NCBI GenBank assembly: GCA_031285815.1
Contig: JAITVM010000079.1
Location: 1 to 13,362, forward strand
DNA from: Clostridiales bacterium
GTDB taxonomy: Bacteria > Bacillota > Clostridia > Lachnospirales > JAITVM01
Direction of reading: 5' to 3'
Length of the DNA: 13,362 nucleotides
In this document: positions 1-5,781 of the stretch, one piece after another
Layout of the letters: each line of letters begins with the position of its first letter
How positions within the stretch are numbered: the stretch's first letter is position 1
Made by a program: the position numbers and the translations under genes
Notes under the pieces: generated by a model
The model's database searches: none
Seen by the model: the letters and a program-made list of their open reading frames with translations, nothing else
What the model was told of the DNA's origin: nothing

Positions 1-118
1 TTCTTTAGTATAGCTATTCAAAGAACCGTGGGACACGCGGGGTTAGCTTGCTTATGCTGGTGGCGTTGGCCACCTCGAACAAGAAGCCCCCACCTCTTAG
101 GTGGTGGGGAGTATGTCA
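1..118 (+). mobile_element. Right end of an IS200/IS605-family (TnpB-type) element
   Basis: Seen: two compact hairpins lie in a row. One is GGTGGC/GCCACC at 59-64/69-74 with a 4-base loop. The other is CCCCCACC paired with GGTGG-T-GGG at 87-94/100-108 with one bulged T, followed by GGGAGTATGTCAC. An upstream stretch, ACCGTGGGACACGCGGGGTT (about 25-44), can also fold on itself. From memory of the family, this order of a GTGGGACAC block, a hairpin and then a GAAGCCCCCACC...GGTGGTGGGGAGTATGTCAC end is characteristic of the right end of clostridial IS605-type elements. The left end and most of the transposase gene would lie to the left of the window. The exact junction, placed near 118, is inferred; no target-site duplication is expected for this family. 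Confidence 0.65.
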
Positions 119-135
119 CTGTTATATTTTTCTAA
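1..135 (+). CDS. Possible C-terminal tail of TnpB (partial, 5' end outside window)
   Basis: Frame 1 is open from base 1 to a TAA at 133-135, giving 44 residues. It includes IQRTVGHAGLACL near residues 7-19, which resembles the TVGHTGxxACG tail that I recall at the C-terminus of many clostridial TnpB proteins after the zinc-ribbon domain. Overlap of the tnpB 3' end with the omega RNA is normal for the family. Against it, the last residues are a literal translation of hairpin DNA (CWWRWPPRTRSP), and the frame runs past the apparent element end before stopping. The true gene may therefore be frameshifted or may end upstream. No catalytic residues are visible in this short piece. Confidence 0.35.
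   Translation, partial: FFSIAIQRTVGHAGLACLCWWRWPPRTRSPHLLGGGEYVTVIFF
22..135 (+). ncRNA. Candidate TnpB omega RNA (reRNA) scaffold with guide
   Basis: TnpB nucleases use an RNA made from the 3' end of the tnpB transcript: a structured scaffold covering the element's right end, followed by a guide of about 16 bases copied from flanking DNA. Here the scaffold would be the folded region from about 22 to 118, and the guide would be the AT-rich bases immediately after the GTATGTCAC end (about 119-135). The structure and position are seen in the sequence. The functional assignment rests on family knowledge, and whether an intact TnpB exists to use the RNA cannot be judged from this window. The RNA boundaries are approximate. 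Confidence 0.5.
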
Positions 136-164
136 TATAGGGCCGATACTAAATTAGGGCTGGT

Positions 165-201
165 GGTAAAGTTTACCGCTAGGTGCTTAACTTAATATAA
201 T
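165..201 (+). promoter_or_regulatory. Candidate sigma-A promoter with overlapping inverted repeat
   Basis: A perfect TATAAT lies at 196-201, with TTTACC (4 of 6 matches to TTGACA) 18 bases upstream at 172-177. The -35-like element is the right arm of a perfect inverted repeat, GGTAAA-G-TTTACC (165-177), which can be extended outward with a G-T pair and a G-C pair. An operator overlapping the -35 box is a possible reading. The predicted start of transcription would leave only a short leader before the TTG start at 221. Confidence 0.4.
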
Positions 202-220
202 ATTGTGGGGGGAAGATATT

Positions 221-1708
221 TTGAAGAAGTTAGCTTTTATGTTAGCGCTTGTTTTTTTAATGCTTGCAACACCTATTTATGCCGAGGGTATAGCGGTTTA
301 TTTAAATGGTGAAGAATTAGTTTTTGATGTGCCGCCGCAAAATATTAATGGCCGTGTTATGGTACCGTTCCGGGCTATTGGGGAAGCTTTGGGTGCCGAA
401 TGTTATTGGGTAGAAGAAGATAATACGGTTATTATGAAGAAACAAGACGGCATGGTTGGTTTAATTATTGGCCACAATAAAATGTATTTGTCTGACGGTG
501 AAACAGTAACCGGAAATATTGAATTAGATGTAGCGCCACAAATTATTAATTCGCGCACCCTGGTACCGGTAAGGGCTGTTTCAGAAGGGTTTGATTGTAC
601 AGTCACATGGGACGGGGATACAAAATCAGTTTCAATAACAACATCTGGGTATATCCCGCCGGCACCAATACCTGAACCGGAAGATACGGCCCCAGAAGAA
701 AAATTGCCGGAAAACACGGCCCCAGAAAACAAAGCGCCGGAAGGTTCAGCTGTAACTAATATTACGGACTTTGCCAAAGCGCTTCAAAAAAATTTGGAAA
801 GCCGGAATACCGAGTTTACGATAGTGGCAAGCGGTTTAAGTGCGGAATTGTTAGAAAGGGTTAATTCGACGGCTTTGCCAAATGCGGTTTATTTATTTGA
901 ATATAAATATAACAGCTATGATGGCTATGTTGAGGTTCATTACAATATAGAATATTTAATGGCTGATGGGGTAATAAGCGCGTTTAAATCAAAAGATACA
1001 TCTGGCCTTAACAGCCAGCAATTAGAAGTGTATAACAAAGCTAACTCAATAATACAAAGCATTATCGATGAAAAAATGGGCGATTATGAAAGGGAATTAG
1101 AAATTCATGATTATTTGGCCCTGAACGTAGAGTATGATTTTGAGAATTATCTTTTAGGTGATGTACCTGATGAGTCCCACACGCCATACGGGGCGCTTAT
1201 TAAAAATGTGGCTGTATGCGATGGGTTCGCCGAATCTTTTAGGATATTAGCCACTATGGCCGGGCTGGAATGCGAAACTATATTAGGTTTTGCTGGTGAG
1301 CCGCATGCTTGGAACCGGGTAAAGATAGATGGCGAATATTACCTGCTGGACGTAACATTTGATACGCCGGTACCAAGTAAGCCCGGGTTAGTATTATATG
1401 CATACTTTAATTTAACAGATAGCCAAATGGGCATAGACCATGAACCGGATATAGTTGATGATATAAAGTGCACGGCTACCGAGTATAATTATTATATTTA
1501 TAATGATTTATTGTTTTCTAGCCAAGATGAGTTTGACCATAAATTTACAGAAAAATATTTAGAAGGGGAAAAATATATTACCCTGAAATCTGATGGGTTT
1601 AATTTAGAAGAAATTGACCCCAACTATATATTTTTGTTAACGGGGAAAGATGAGGTTATGTATTATGTTATGCCTGATCATGGCGTAATAACAATAGAAA
1701 TACAGTAA
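221..1708 (+). CDS. Secreted CuAO-N / transglutaminase-like protein, copy 1 (active-site triad intact)
   Basis: This is a 495-residue exported protein. I chose the TTG at 221 rather than the upstream in-frame TTG at 203 because it follows GGGGGGAAG at the right distance and matches the start of the neighbouring paralogue. Residues 1-21 form a signal peptide (Lys-Lys, hydrophobic core, likely cleavage after IYA) with no lipobox. Residues 23-144 form a copper-amine-oxidase N-terminal domain, with the double motif NGRVMVPFRAIGEALGA and NSRTLVPVRAVSEGF. A Pro/Glu-rich linker (about 145-178) leads to a transglutaminase-core region: IHDYLALNVEYD, then VCDGFAESF with Cys333, PHAWN with His362, and LLDVTFD with Asp377. 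These fit the Cys-His-Asp triad of the superfamily. Bacterial members can be cysteine proteases or amidases or can crosslink; the substrate here is unknown. The CuAO-N domain is common in surface proteins of Clostridia and need not bind copper. An action outside the cell or at the wall is inferred. Confidence 0.9.
   Translation: MKKLAFMLALVFLMLATPIYAEGIAVYLNGEELVFDVPPQNINGRVMVPFRAIGEALGAECYWVEEDNTVIMKKQDGMVGLIIGHNKMYLSDGETVTGNIELDVAPQIINSRTLVPVRAVSEGFDCTVTWDGDTKSVSITTSGYIPPAPIPEPEDTAPEEKLPENTAPENKAPEGSAVTNITDFAKALQKNLESRNTEFTIVASGLSAELLERVNSTALPNAVYLFEYKYNSYDGYVEVHYNIEYLMADGVISAFKSKDTSGLNSQQLEVYNKANSIIQSIIDEKMGDYERELEIHDYLALNVEYDFENYLLGDVPDESHTPYGALIKNVAVCDGFAESFRILATMAGLECETILGFAGEPHAWNRVKIDGEYYLLDVTFDTPVPSKPGLVLYAYFNLTDSQMGIDHEPDIVDDIKCTATEYNYYIYNDLLFSSQDEFDHKFTEKYLEGEKYITLKSDGFNLEEIDPNYIFLLTGKDEVMYYVMPDHGVITIEIQ
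686..745 (+). repeat. Short tandem repeat encoding the Pro/Glu linker
   Basis: ACGGCCCCAGAA occurs at 686-697 and again at 716-727, a 30-base period, with a partial third unit (GCGCCGGAAGG) after it. It encodes about ten residues per unit (TAPEEKLPEN, then TAPENKAPEG). Being in frame, slippage here would change linker length without breaking the protein. The second paralogue has a much shorter linker and lacks the repeat. Confidence 0.6.
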
Positions 1709-1735
1709 CGTTAAAATTACCTTATATTATTTTGG

Positions 1736-1798
1736 CACCCCATGATAAATTGTAGCATAGAAATATGCCTGAAGTTTTATGGGGTGTTTAATTTTATT
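1736..1798 (+). terminator. Likely intrinsic terminator after copy 1
   Basis: CACCCCAT (1736-1743) pairs perfectly with ATGGGGTG (1779-1786) and is followed by the T-rich stretch TTTAATTTTATTT. Inside the loop a second perfect hairpin, GCATA-GAAA-TATGC (1755-1768), has a stable GNRA-type tetraloop. The outer loop is longer than in a classical terminator, so the efficiency is uncertain. Confidence 0.55.
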
Positions 1799-1898
1799 TA
1801 AATTTTAAACTCCGTATACAATAAAATAACTATGGAGATGGGCCGGGGGGGTTTATCCGCCGTGGGCTACGTTAATAATACTAAAGGGGTAGATATTT

Positions 1899-3341
1899 TT
1901 GAAGAAATTAAGTGTTATGTTAGCGCTTGTTTTTTTTATGTTTGTAACACCTATTTATGCCGGGGGTATAGCGGTTTATTTAAATGGCGAAGAATTAGTT
2001 TTTGATGTACCGCCGCAAAATATTAATGGCCGTGTTATGGTACCATTCCGGGCGATTGGGGAGGCTTTGGGTGCCGAATGTTATTGGGTGGAAGAAGATA
2101 ATACGGTTATTATGAAGAAACAAGATGGTATGGTTGGTTTAATTATTGGCCACAATAAAATGTATTTGTCTGATGGTGAAGCAGTAACCGGAAATATTGA
2201 ATTGGATGTAGCGCCGCAAATTATTAATTCGCGCACCCTAGTACCGGTAAGGGCTGTTTCAGAAGGGTTTGATTGTACAGTCATATGGGACGGGGATACA
2301 AACTCAGTTTTAATAACAACCTCTGGGTATGCTGCGCCTGTGTCAAATACAGAGCCAGAAAATTCAGTAGTAACCAGCATATCAGAATTTACTGACGCAC
2401 TTCAAAAAAAACTAGATGCCCAAAATACGGAATTTACAATAATGACAAGTGGTTTAACTGAAGAAGATATGACCTTGGCGAGTATTCCTATTTTGTCAAA
2501 CTCAATTCGCTTAGGTACCTTCGATTATAATAACTATGAGGGTAATATCGAGGTTTCGTATAAAATTGAATACATAATGGCAGACATGGTTATAAAGGCT
2601 TTTAAAACAAAAAATACTTCTAACCTTAACAACCAACAACTAGAAGTATATAATAAAGCAGTTTCAATAATACAAAACATAATTACCGAAGATATGAGCG
2701 ATTATGAAAAAGAATTAAAAATTCATGACTACCTGGCCCTAAACATTTCGTTTGATTATGATGATTATTCAGCTAACTTTATAATTGAAGAATATTATTC
2801 ACCATATGGTGCCCTTATTAAAAATAAAGCTGAAGCGGAGGGTATCGCTGAATCATTTAGGATATTGGCTACTATGGCGGGGCTAGACTGTGATACTATG
2901 TATGGGTATTTTTTTGGGCTTAACCCTGGCGATAGGCCACATGCATGGAACAGGGTAAAGATAGATGGTGAATATTATCTATTGGACGTAACATTTGATA
3001 CACCGGTACCTAGTAAGCCCGGGTTAGTATTATATGCATACTTTAATTTAACGGATAGCCAAATGGGCATAGACCATGAACCGTATATATTTGATGATAT
3101 AAAATGCACGGCTACCGAGTATAATTATTATATTTATAATGATTTATTGTTTTCTAGCCAAGATGAGTTTGACCGTAAATTTACAGAAAAATTCTCAGAA
3201 GGGGGGAAGTATATTACCCTGAAATCTGATGGGTTTAATATAGAAGAAATTGACCTTAACTATATATTTTTGTTAACAGGGAAAGATGAGGTTATGTATT
3301 ATGTTATGCCTGAGCATGGCGTAATAGCAATTAAACTATAG
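1899..3341 (+). CDS. Secreted CuAO-N / transglutaminase-like protein, copy 2 (catalytic Cys replaced by Ala)
   Basis: This 480-residue paralogue of the preceding gene starts at TTG 1899 after AAAGGGGTAG. The signal peptide (1-21) and the CuAO-N domain (23-144) are nearly identical to copy 1: I count 4 differences over 122 residues. The linker is short (about 145-157). In the transglutaminase-like region His348 (PHAWN) and Asp363 (LLDVTFD) remain. The position of the nucleophile, Cys333 of copy 1 within VCDGFAES, reads EAEGIAES here, and the codon at 2835-2837 is GCG (Ala313). An insertion (GYFFGLNPGDRP in place of GFAGEP) sits just before the His. The frame is complete, so this looks like a maintained pseudoenzyme, perhaps a binding or regulatory partner of copy 1, rather than a decaying gene. 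That role is inferred. Confidence 0.9.
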   Translation: MKKLSVMLALVFFMFVTPIYAGGIAVYLNGEELVFDVPPQNINGRVMVPFRAIGEALGAECYWVEEDNTVIMKKQDGMVGLIIGHNKMYLSDGEAVTGNIELDVAPQIINSRTLVPVRAVSEGFDCTVIWDGDTNSVLITTSGYAAPVSNTEPENSVVTSISEFTDALQKKLDAQNTEFTIMTSGLTEEDMTLASIPILSNSIRLGTFDYNNYEGNIEVSYKIEYIMADMVIKAFKTKNTSNLNNQQLEVYNKAVSIIQNIITEDMSDYEKELKIHDYLALNISFDYDDYSANFIIEEYYSPYGALIKNKAEAEGIAESFRILATMAGLDCDTMYGYFFGLNPGDRPHAWNRVKIDGEYYLLDVTFDTPVPSKPGLVLYAYFNLTDSQMGIDHEPYIFDDIKCTATEYNYYIYNDLLFSSQDEFDRKFTEKFSEGGKYITLKSDGFNIEEIDLNYIFLLTGKDEVMYYVMPEHGVIAIKL

Positions 3342-3360
3342 CCACATTAAAAAGTATAAC

Positions 3361-3492
3361 CCCGTTAAACTTTTAAAAATATGTATTTTTACAATAATTT
3401 GGCGTATAATACATATGTACTGGGTGTGCTTTATAACCCGCATAAAAAATTTTGGGGTTAAAAATGTTAATATTTAACGGGTTTAATTTTTG
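3361..3492 (+). terminator. Long inverted repeat with T-rich tail after copy 2
   Basis: CCCGTTAAA (3361-3369) is perfectly complementary to TTTAACGGG (3473-3481), and the right arm is followed by TTTAATTTTT. The enclosed 100 or so bases contain a further pair, TAACCC/GGGTTA (3434-3439/3455-3460). The position, 20 bases after the stop, and the T-rich tail fit a terminator, and the layout (outer stem around an inner hairpin) resembles the one after copy 1. The very long loop makes this tentative. Confidence 0.35.
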
Positions 3493-3561
3493 AAATTACG
3501 CATAATATACAATTTATTTATATTATAATTTTTGAAGCAGTAACCGATATTTATTTGTAGC

Positions 3562-3598
3562 TTGAATTGATTTATTTTATTCCATATTATATTATAAT
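3562..3598 (+). promoter_or_regulatory. Candidate promoter for the thioredoxin gene
   Basis: TTGAAT (3562-3567) and TATTAT (3585-3590) are separated by 17 bases. A perfect TATAAT also lies at 3593-3598, but has no -35 at the proper distance. Either -10 would place the transcript start at about 3597-3605, some 140 bases before the start codon. Confidence 0.4.
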
Positions 3599-3599
3599 A

Positions 3600-3700
3600 T
3601 ATAAGCAATATAGCCTTGATCCAGGTTCAAATTCAGTAGCGGGTTTGTACTGTATTAGCGGGTATGCTGTCGAATTTGGGATAAAAGCTTATTGCTATAG
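3600..3700 (+). other. Possible structured 5' leader of the thioredoxin gene
   Basis: Two nested complementary pairs lie between the candidate promoter and the gene. AGCAATA (3604-3610) pairs with TATTGCT (3690-3696), and CAAATTC (3628-3634) with GAATTTG (3672-3678). The inner region contains the direct repeat TAGCGGGT at 3637-3644 and 3656-3663. The outer stem would begin almost at the predicted transcript start. I recognise no known riboswitch or T-box. Stems of 7 bases in AT-rich DNA can arise by chance. The rest of the 3342-3743 gap shows no convincing gene on either strand. Confidence 0.3.
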
Positions 3701-3743
3701 TATTAATTAGTGGGTAGGGTGCCTGCTTAAAGGAGATGTTTTT

Positions 3744-4052
3744 ATGGCAACAATTAAATTGGATTTAGATAGTTTTAATGAAATCTTGAACAAATCAACA
3801 AAACCTGTTTTAGTGGATTTTTATGCAGACTGGTGCGGACCTTGTAAAATAATGGCCCCCGTGATAGAAGAGATTAGCAACGAAAATTCAGAGATAGCGG
3901 TTTGTAAATTAAATGTTGATGAAAACCCTGACTTAGCCACCCAATTTGGAATAATGAGCATCCCGACTTTAGTCGCTTTTAAAAACGGCAAAGAATATAA
4001 AAGGAATGTTGGGGCAATACCTAAACAAAATATTTTAGAGCTTGTTCAATAA
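3744..4052 (+). CDS. trxA: Thioredoxin
   Basis: This 102-residue cytoplasmic protein is the usual size for a classical thioredoxin and starts at ATG after AAAGGAGAT. The redox site W30-C31-G32-P33-C34-K35 sits after the VDFYADWC strand, and the conserved cis-proline is in SIPTL (Pro74). An additional Cys54 lies outside the active site. The protein reduces disulphides in client enzymes and is itself recycled by a thioredoxin reductase, which is not in this window. The gene appears to be its own transcription unit, with a candidate promoter about 140 bases upstream and a strong terminator after the stop, so it is probably not functionally tied to the neighbours. Confidence 0.97.
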   Translation: MATIKLDLDSFNEILNKSTKPVLVDFYADWCGPCKIMAPVIEEISNENSEIAVCKLNVDENPDLATQFGIMSIPTLVAFKNGKEYKRNVGAIPKQNILELVQ

Positions 4053-4063
4053 ATAGAGAGTGC

Positions 4064-4095
4064 CCTCCTGATTTTTTCAGGGGGTTTTTCTTTTT
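4064..4095 (+). terminator. Intrinsic terminator after thioredoxin
   Basis: CCTCCTGA (4064-4071) pairs with TCAGGGGG (4077-4084), eight pairs including one T-G, around a short T loop. It is followed directly by TTTTTCTTTTT (4085-4095). It lies 12 bases after the stop codon. Confidence 0.9.
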
Positions 4096-4140
4096 GTAGA
4101 ATTTTTTAGGTTTTGGCCCCCTGGCTTTAAAGAAAATAAT

Positions 4141-4169
4141 TTGCTATATTTTTGGTTTTTAAATATAAT
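4141..4169 (+). promoter_or_regulatory. Promoter of the polysaccharide operon
   Basis: TTGCTA (4141-4146) and a perfect TATAAT (4164-4169) have exactly 17 bases between them. The position between the thioredoxin terminator and the flippase gene supports a transcript beginning at about 4176. The TTG of this -35 box is in frame with the next gene but should not be taken as its start. Confidence 0.6.
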
Positions 4170-4230
4170 AGGAAGGGCGGACCCAAAAATAAGGGCGCAA
4201 TTTTTTACATGCAAAGGTGCTGTTTTTTTG

Positions 4231-5781
4231 ATGAAAAGTACGGGCAAGGCTGTTTTTACAGTAGCGGGGATAACGCTTCTATCCAAAATACTGACTTTTG
4301 TCGCAATAATGATAAACTCCGCATATTTCGGCGCGTCTAATGTGGAGCTTGGCATATATAATTATTCGCTTAATTTGCCGAATTTGATTTTTACTGCCGT
4401 AGGCACATCTATTACTACAATTATGGTCCCTTCATATTCTGCACTTTTGGCCCGGGGCGAAAAAGAAAAGGCAAAGGCTTTTATAGACGGCATGCTAACA
4501 ATAACGTCTACGCTTGTTTTAGTTTTATTAATAATCAGCTATGTTTTAGTGCCGGCTGCCCTTAATTTTACTTTATATAAAAATGACCCATATACATACG
4601 GCTATGCCAAAAATGCATTGAGGGTTTTGTTGCCCGTAATGTTTTTTTATAATATAAATTTTATTTTTACCGGCTACTTGCAATCGAACCAAAAATTTAA
4701 TTTAGCGGCCGCAGTATCTATCCCGTCATCCTTGGCAATGATTTTATATATGCTATTTTTATCCGGCAAATTTGGTGTCAGTGGCCTTATTATTGCCACG
4801 TTTATCGGGCTTGGGCTACAGCCCCTTGTTTTGTTGCCGCTGGTTATTAAGACAGGGTACCGCTATAATTTTAATTTTGATTTAAAAAACCCAGAACTGG
4901 TTAATTCATTTAAATTAATCCCGCCGGTGTTAATAGGTGTTTCCGCTTATCAAATAAACATGCTCTACAATAATAATTTGGGGACTTTTTTCCGTACGGA
5001 GACCCTTATATACCTTGTCCAGAATATGGTGCTCCAAACTATTTTGGCTTTCGTTTCTTCTATATCTGCCATCTACTACCCCAAGTTATCGGTTGAATGG
5101 GGCAAGAACAATATTAAAGGGTATAAAGAAGCCCTTGCGGATGCCATTAATTTGCTGATGTTTATACTTATACCGGCGATGGTAGGGCTTATTGCCCTGC
5201 GTTTTAATATTATTGACGCTACTTCTAAATGGCGCAATTTTGGTGAAGAAAATGCTTATATTGCAAGTAATTTATTAGGCTTATATAGTTTGTCCGTAAT
5301 TTTTATTGCCTTAAAAGAAATTTTTGACAAGGCTTTTTATGCACAAAAACTGACCAAGCCATCAGCAATTGCCGGGGTAATAATTATGGCTTTTAATATT
5401 GTTGTTAGCCTTATGCTAAAAGGGGGGTTTAAAACTTATAGCCTGCCAATGGCATATTTTGCGTCTTGTGTTGCGGGCTCCCTTTACCTTTTTGTATATT
5501 TAAGGAAGAAAATTGGTGCGGTAGGCGGTGAAATTTCTGTAAATATGTTGAAATGTTTTATTTCAGCTAGTATCATGGGTATAGCAGTTTATTCCTGCGT
5601 ATATTTTTTACAGGGCTTATATTTTATGGGCGAGGCGGCCAGCAGGGTTTTAAAGCTTTTTATACCAATGGGCCTAGGTGTTCTAGTGTATTTTATTTCA
5701 GCATATTTTTTGAAAATAAGCCAGGCCCGGCTTATTCTTAATATGCTTTTCAATTTATTAAAAGGGGATGGCAAAAGATGA
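4231..5781 (+). CDS. murJ: MurJ/MviN-family lipid-linked glycan flippase
   Basis: This is a 516-residue polytopic membrane protein. The ATG at 4231 is preceded by AAAGGTG (4213-4219). The frame is open further upstream, but that part covers the promoter. Length and hydrophobic pattern (about 12-14 segments) fit the MurJ/MviN branch of the MOP superfamily. Landmarks are SKILTF (residues 18-23), where E. coli MurJ has SRVLGF, and LNLPNLI (47-53) matching its FKLPNLL. The paired Arg after PNLL in E. coli is absent here, and such Arg-poor versions occur in Gram-positives. The family moves undecaprenyl-linked precursors (lipid II or polysaccharide units) across the membrane. Its place at the head of a polysaccharide operon suggests the latter substrate, so the symbol denotes family rather than proven lipid II flipping. 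Its TGA overlaps the next start (ATGA). Confidence 0.85.
   Translation: MKSTGKAVFTVAGITLLSKILTFVAIMINSAYFGASNVELGIYNYSLNLPNLIFTAVGTSITTIMVPSYSALLARGEKEKAKAFIDGMLTITSTLVLVLLIISYVLVPAALNFTLYKNDPYTYGYAKNALRVLLPVMFFYNINFIFTGYLQSNQKFNLAAAVSIPSSLAMILYMLFLSGKFGVSGLIIATFIGLGLQPLVLLPLVIKTGYRYNFNFDLKNPELVNSFKLIPPVLIGVSAYQINMLYNNNLGTFFRTETLIYLVQNMVLQTILAFVSSISAIYYPKLSVEWGKNNIKGYKEALADAINLLMFILIPAMVGLIALRFNIIDATSKWRNFGEENAYIASNLLGLYSLSVIFIALKEIFDKAFYAQKLTKPSAIAGVIIMAFNIVVSLMLKGGFKTYSLPMAYFASCVAGSLYLFVYLRKKIGAVGGEISVNMLKCFISASIMGIAVYSCVYFLQGLYFMGEAASRVLKLFIPMGLGVLVYFISAYFLKISQARLILNMLFNLLKGDGKR

Larger units (their letters stand above)
221..3341 (+). repeat. Tandem gene duplication with mosaic divergence
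   Basis: The two CuAO-N/transglutaminase-like genes are direct repeats. Similarity starts near their ribosome-binding sites (compare 212-221 with 1890-1899). It is very high over the first 144 residues. It is much lower through the linker and the region up to the catalytic site, then very high again: the 48 residues from HAWN to HEP are identical in both proteins. This pattern suggests recombination or gene conversion at the ends, or relaxed or altered selection in the middle. Confidence 0.85.

Noticed and set aside
203..220. Upstream TTG start for copy 1.
   Set aside because: It would translate the Shine-Dalgarno region and has no site of its own. The paralogue aligns with a start at 221.
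403..777. Minus-strand open frame rich in Ser/Gly opposite the CuAO-N domain, and its twin at 2081-2380.
   Set aside because: Both are antisense shadows of duplicated coding sequence. They have no ribosome-binding site and are conserved only because the sense strand is.
1899..3341. Calling copy 2 a pseudogene.
   Set aside because: There is no stop or frameshift, and the signal peptide, domains and both other triad residues are preserved. Only the nucleophile is missing.
3388..3410. TTTACA and TATAAT as a promoter in the gap.
   Set aside because: The spacing is only 11 bases, too short for a sigma-A promoter, and no better -35 is present.
3621..3640. GGTTCAAATTC resembles the T-loop of a tRNA.
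   Set aside because: The flanking bases do not form a T-stem, and no matching acceptor, D or anticodon arms are found.
4141..4230. N-terminal extension of the flippase from TTG 4141.
   Set aside because: It overlaps the -35/-10 promoter, has no ribosome-binding site, and adds 30 residues not expected before the first transmembrane helix.
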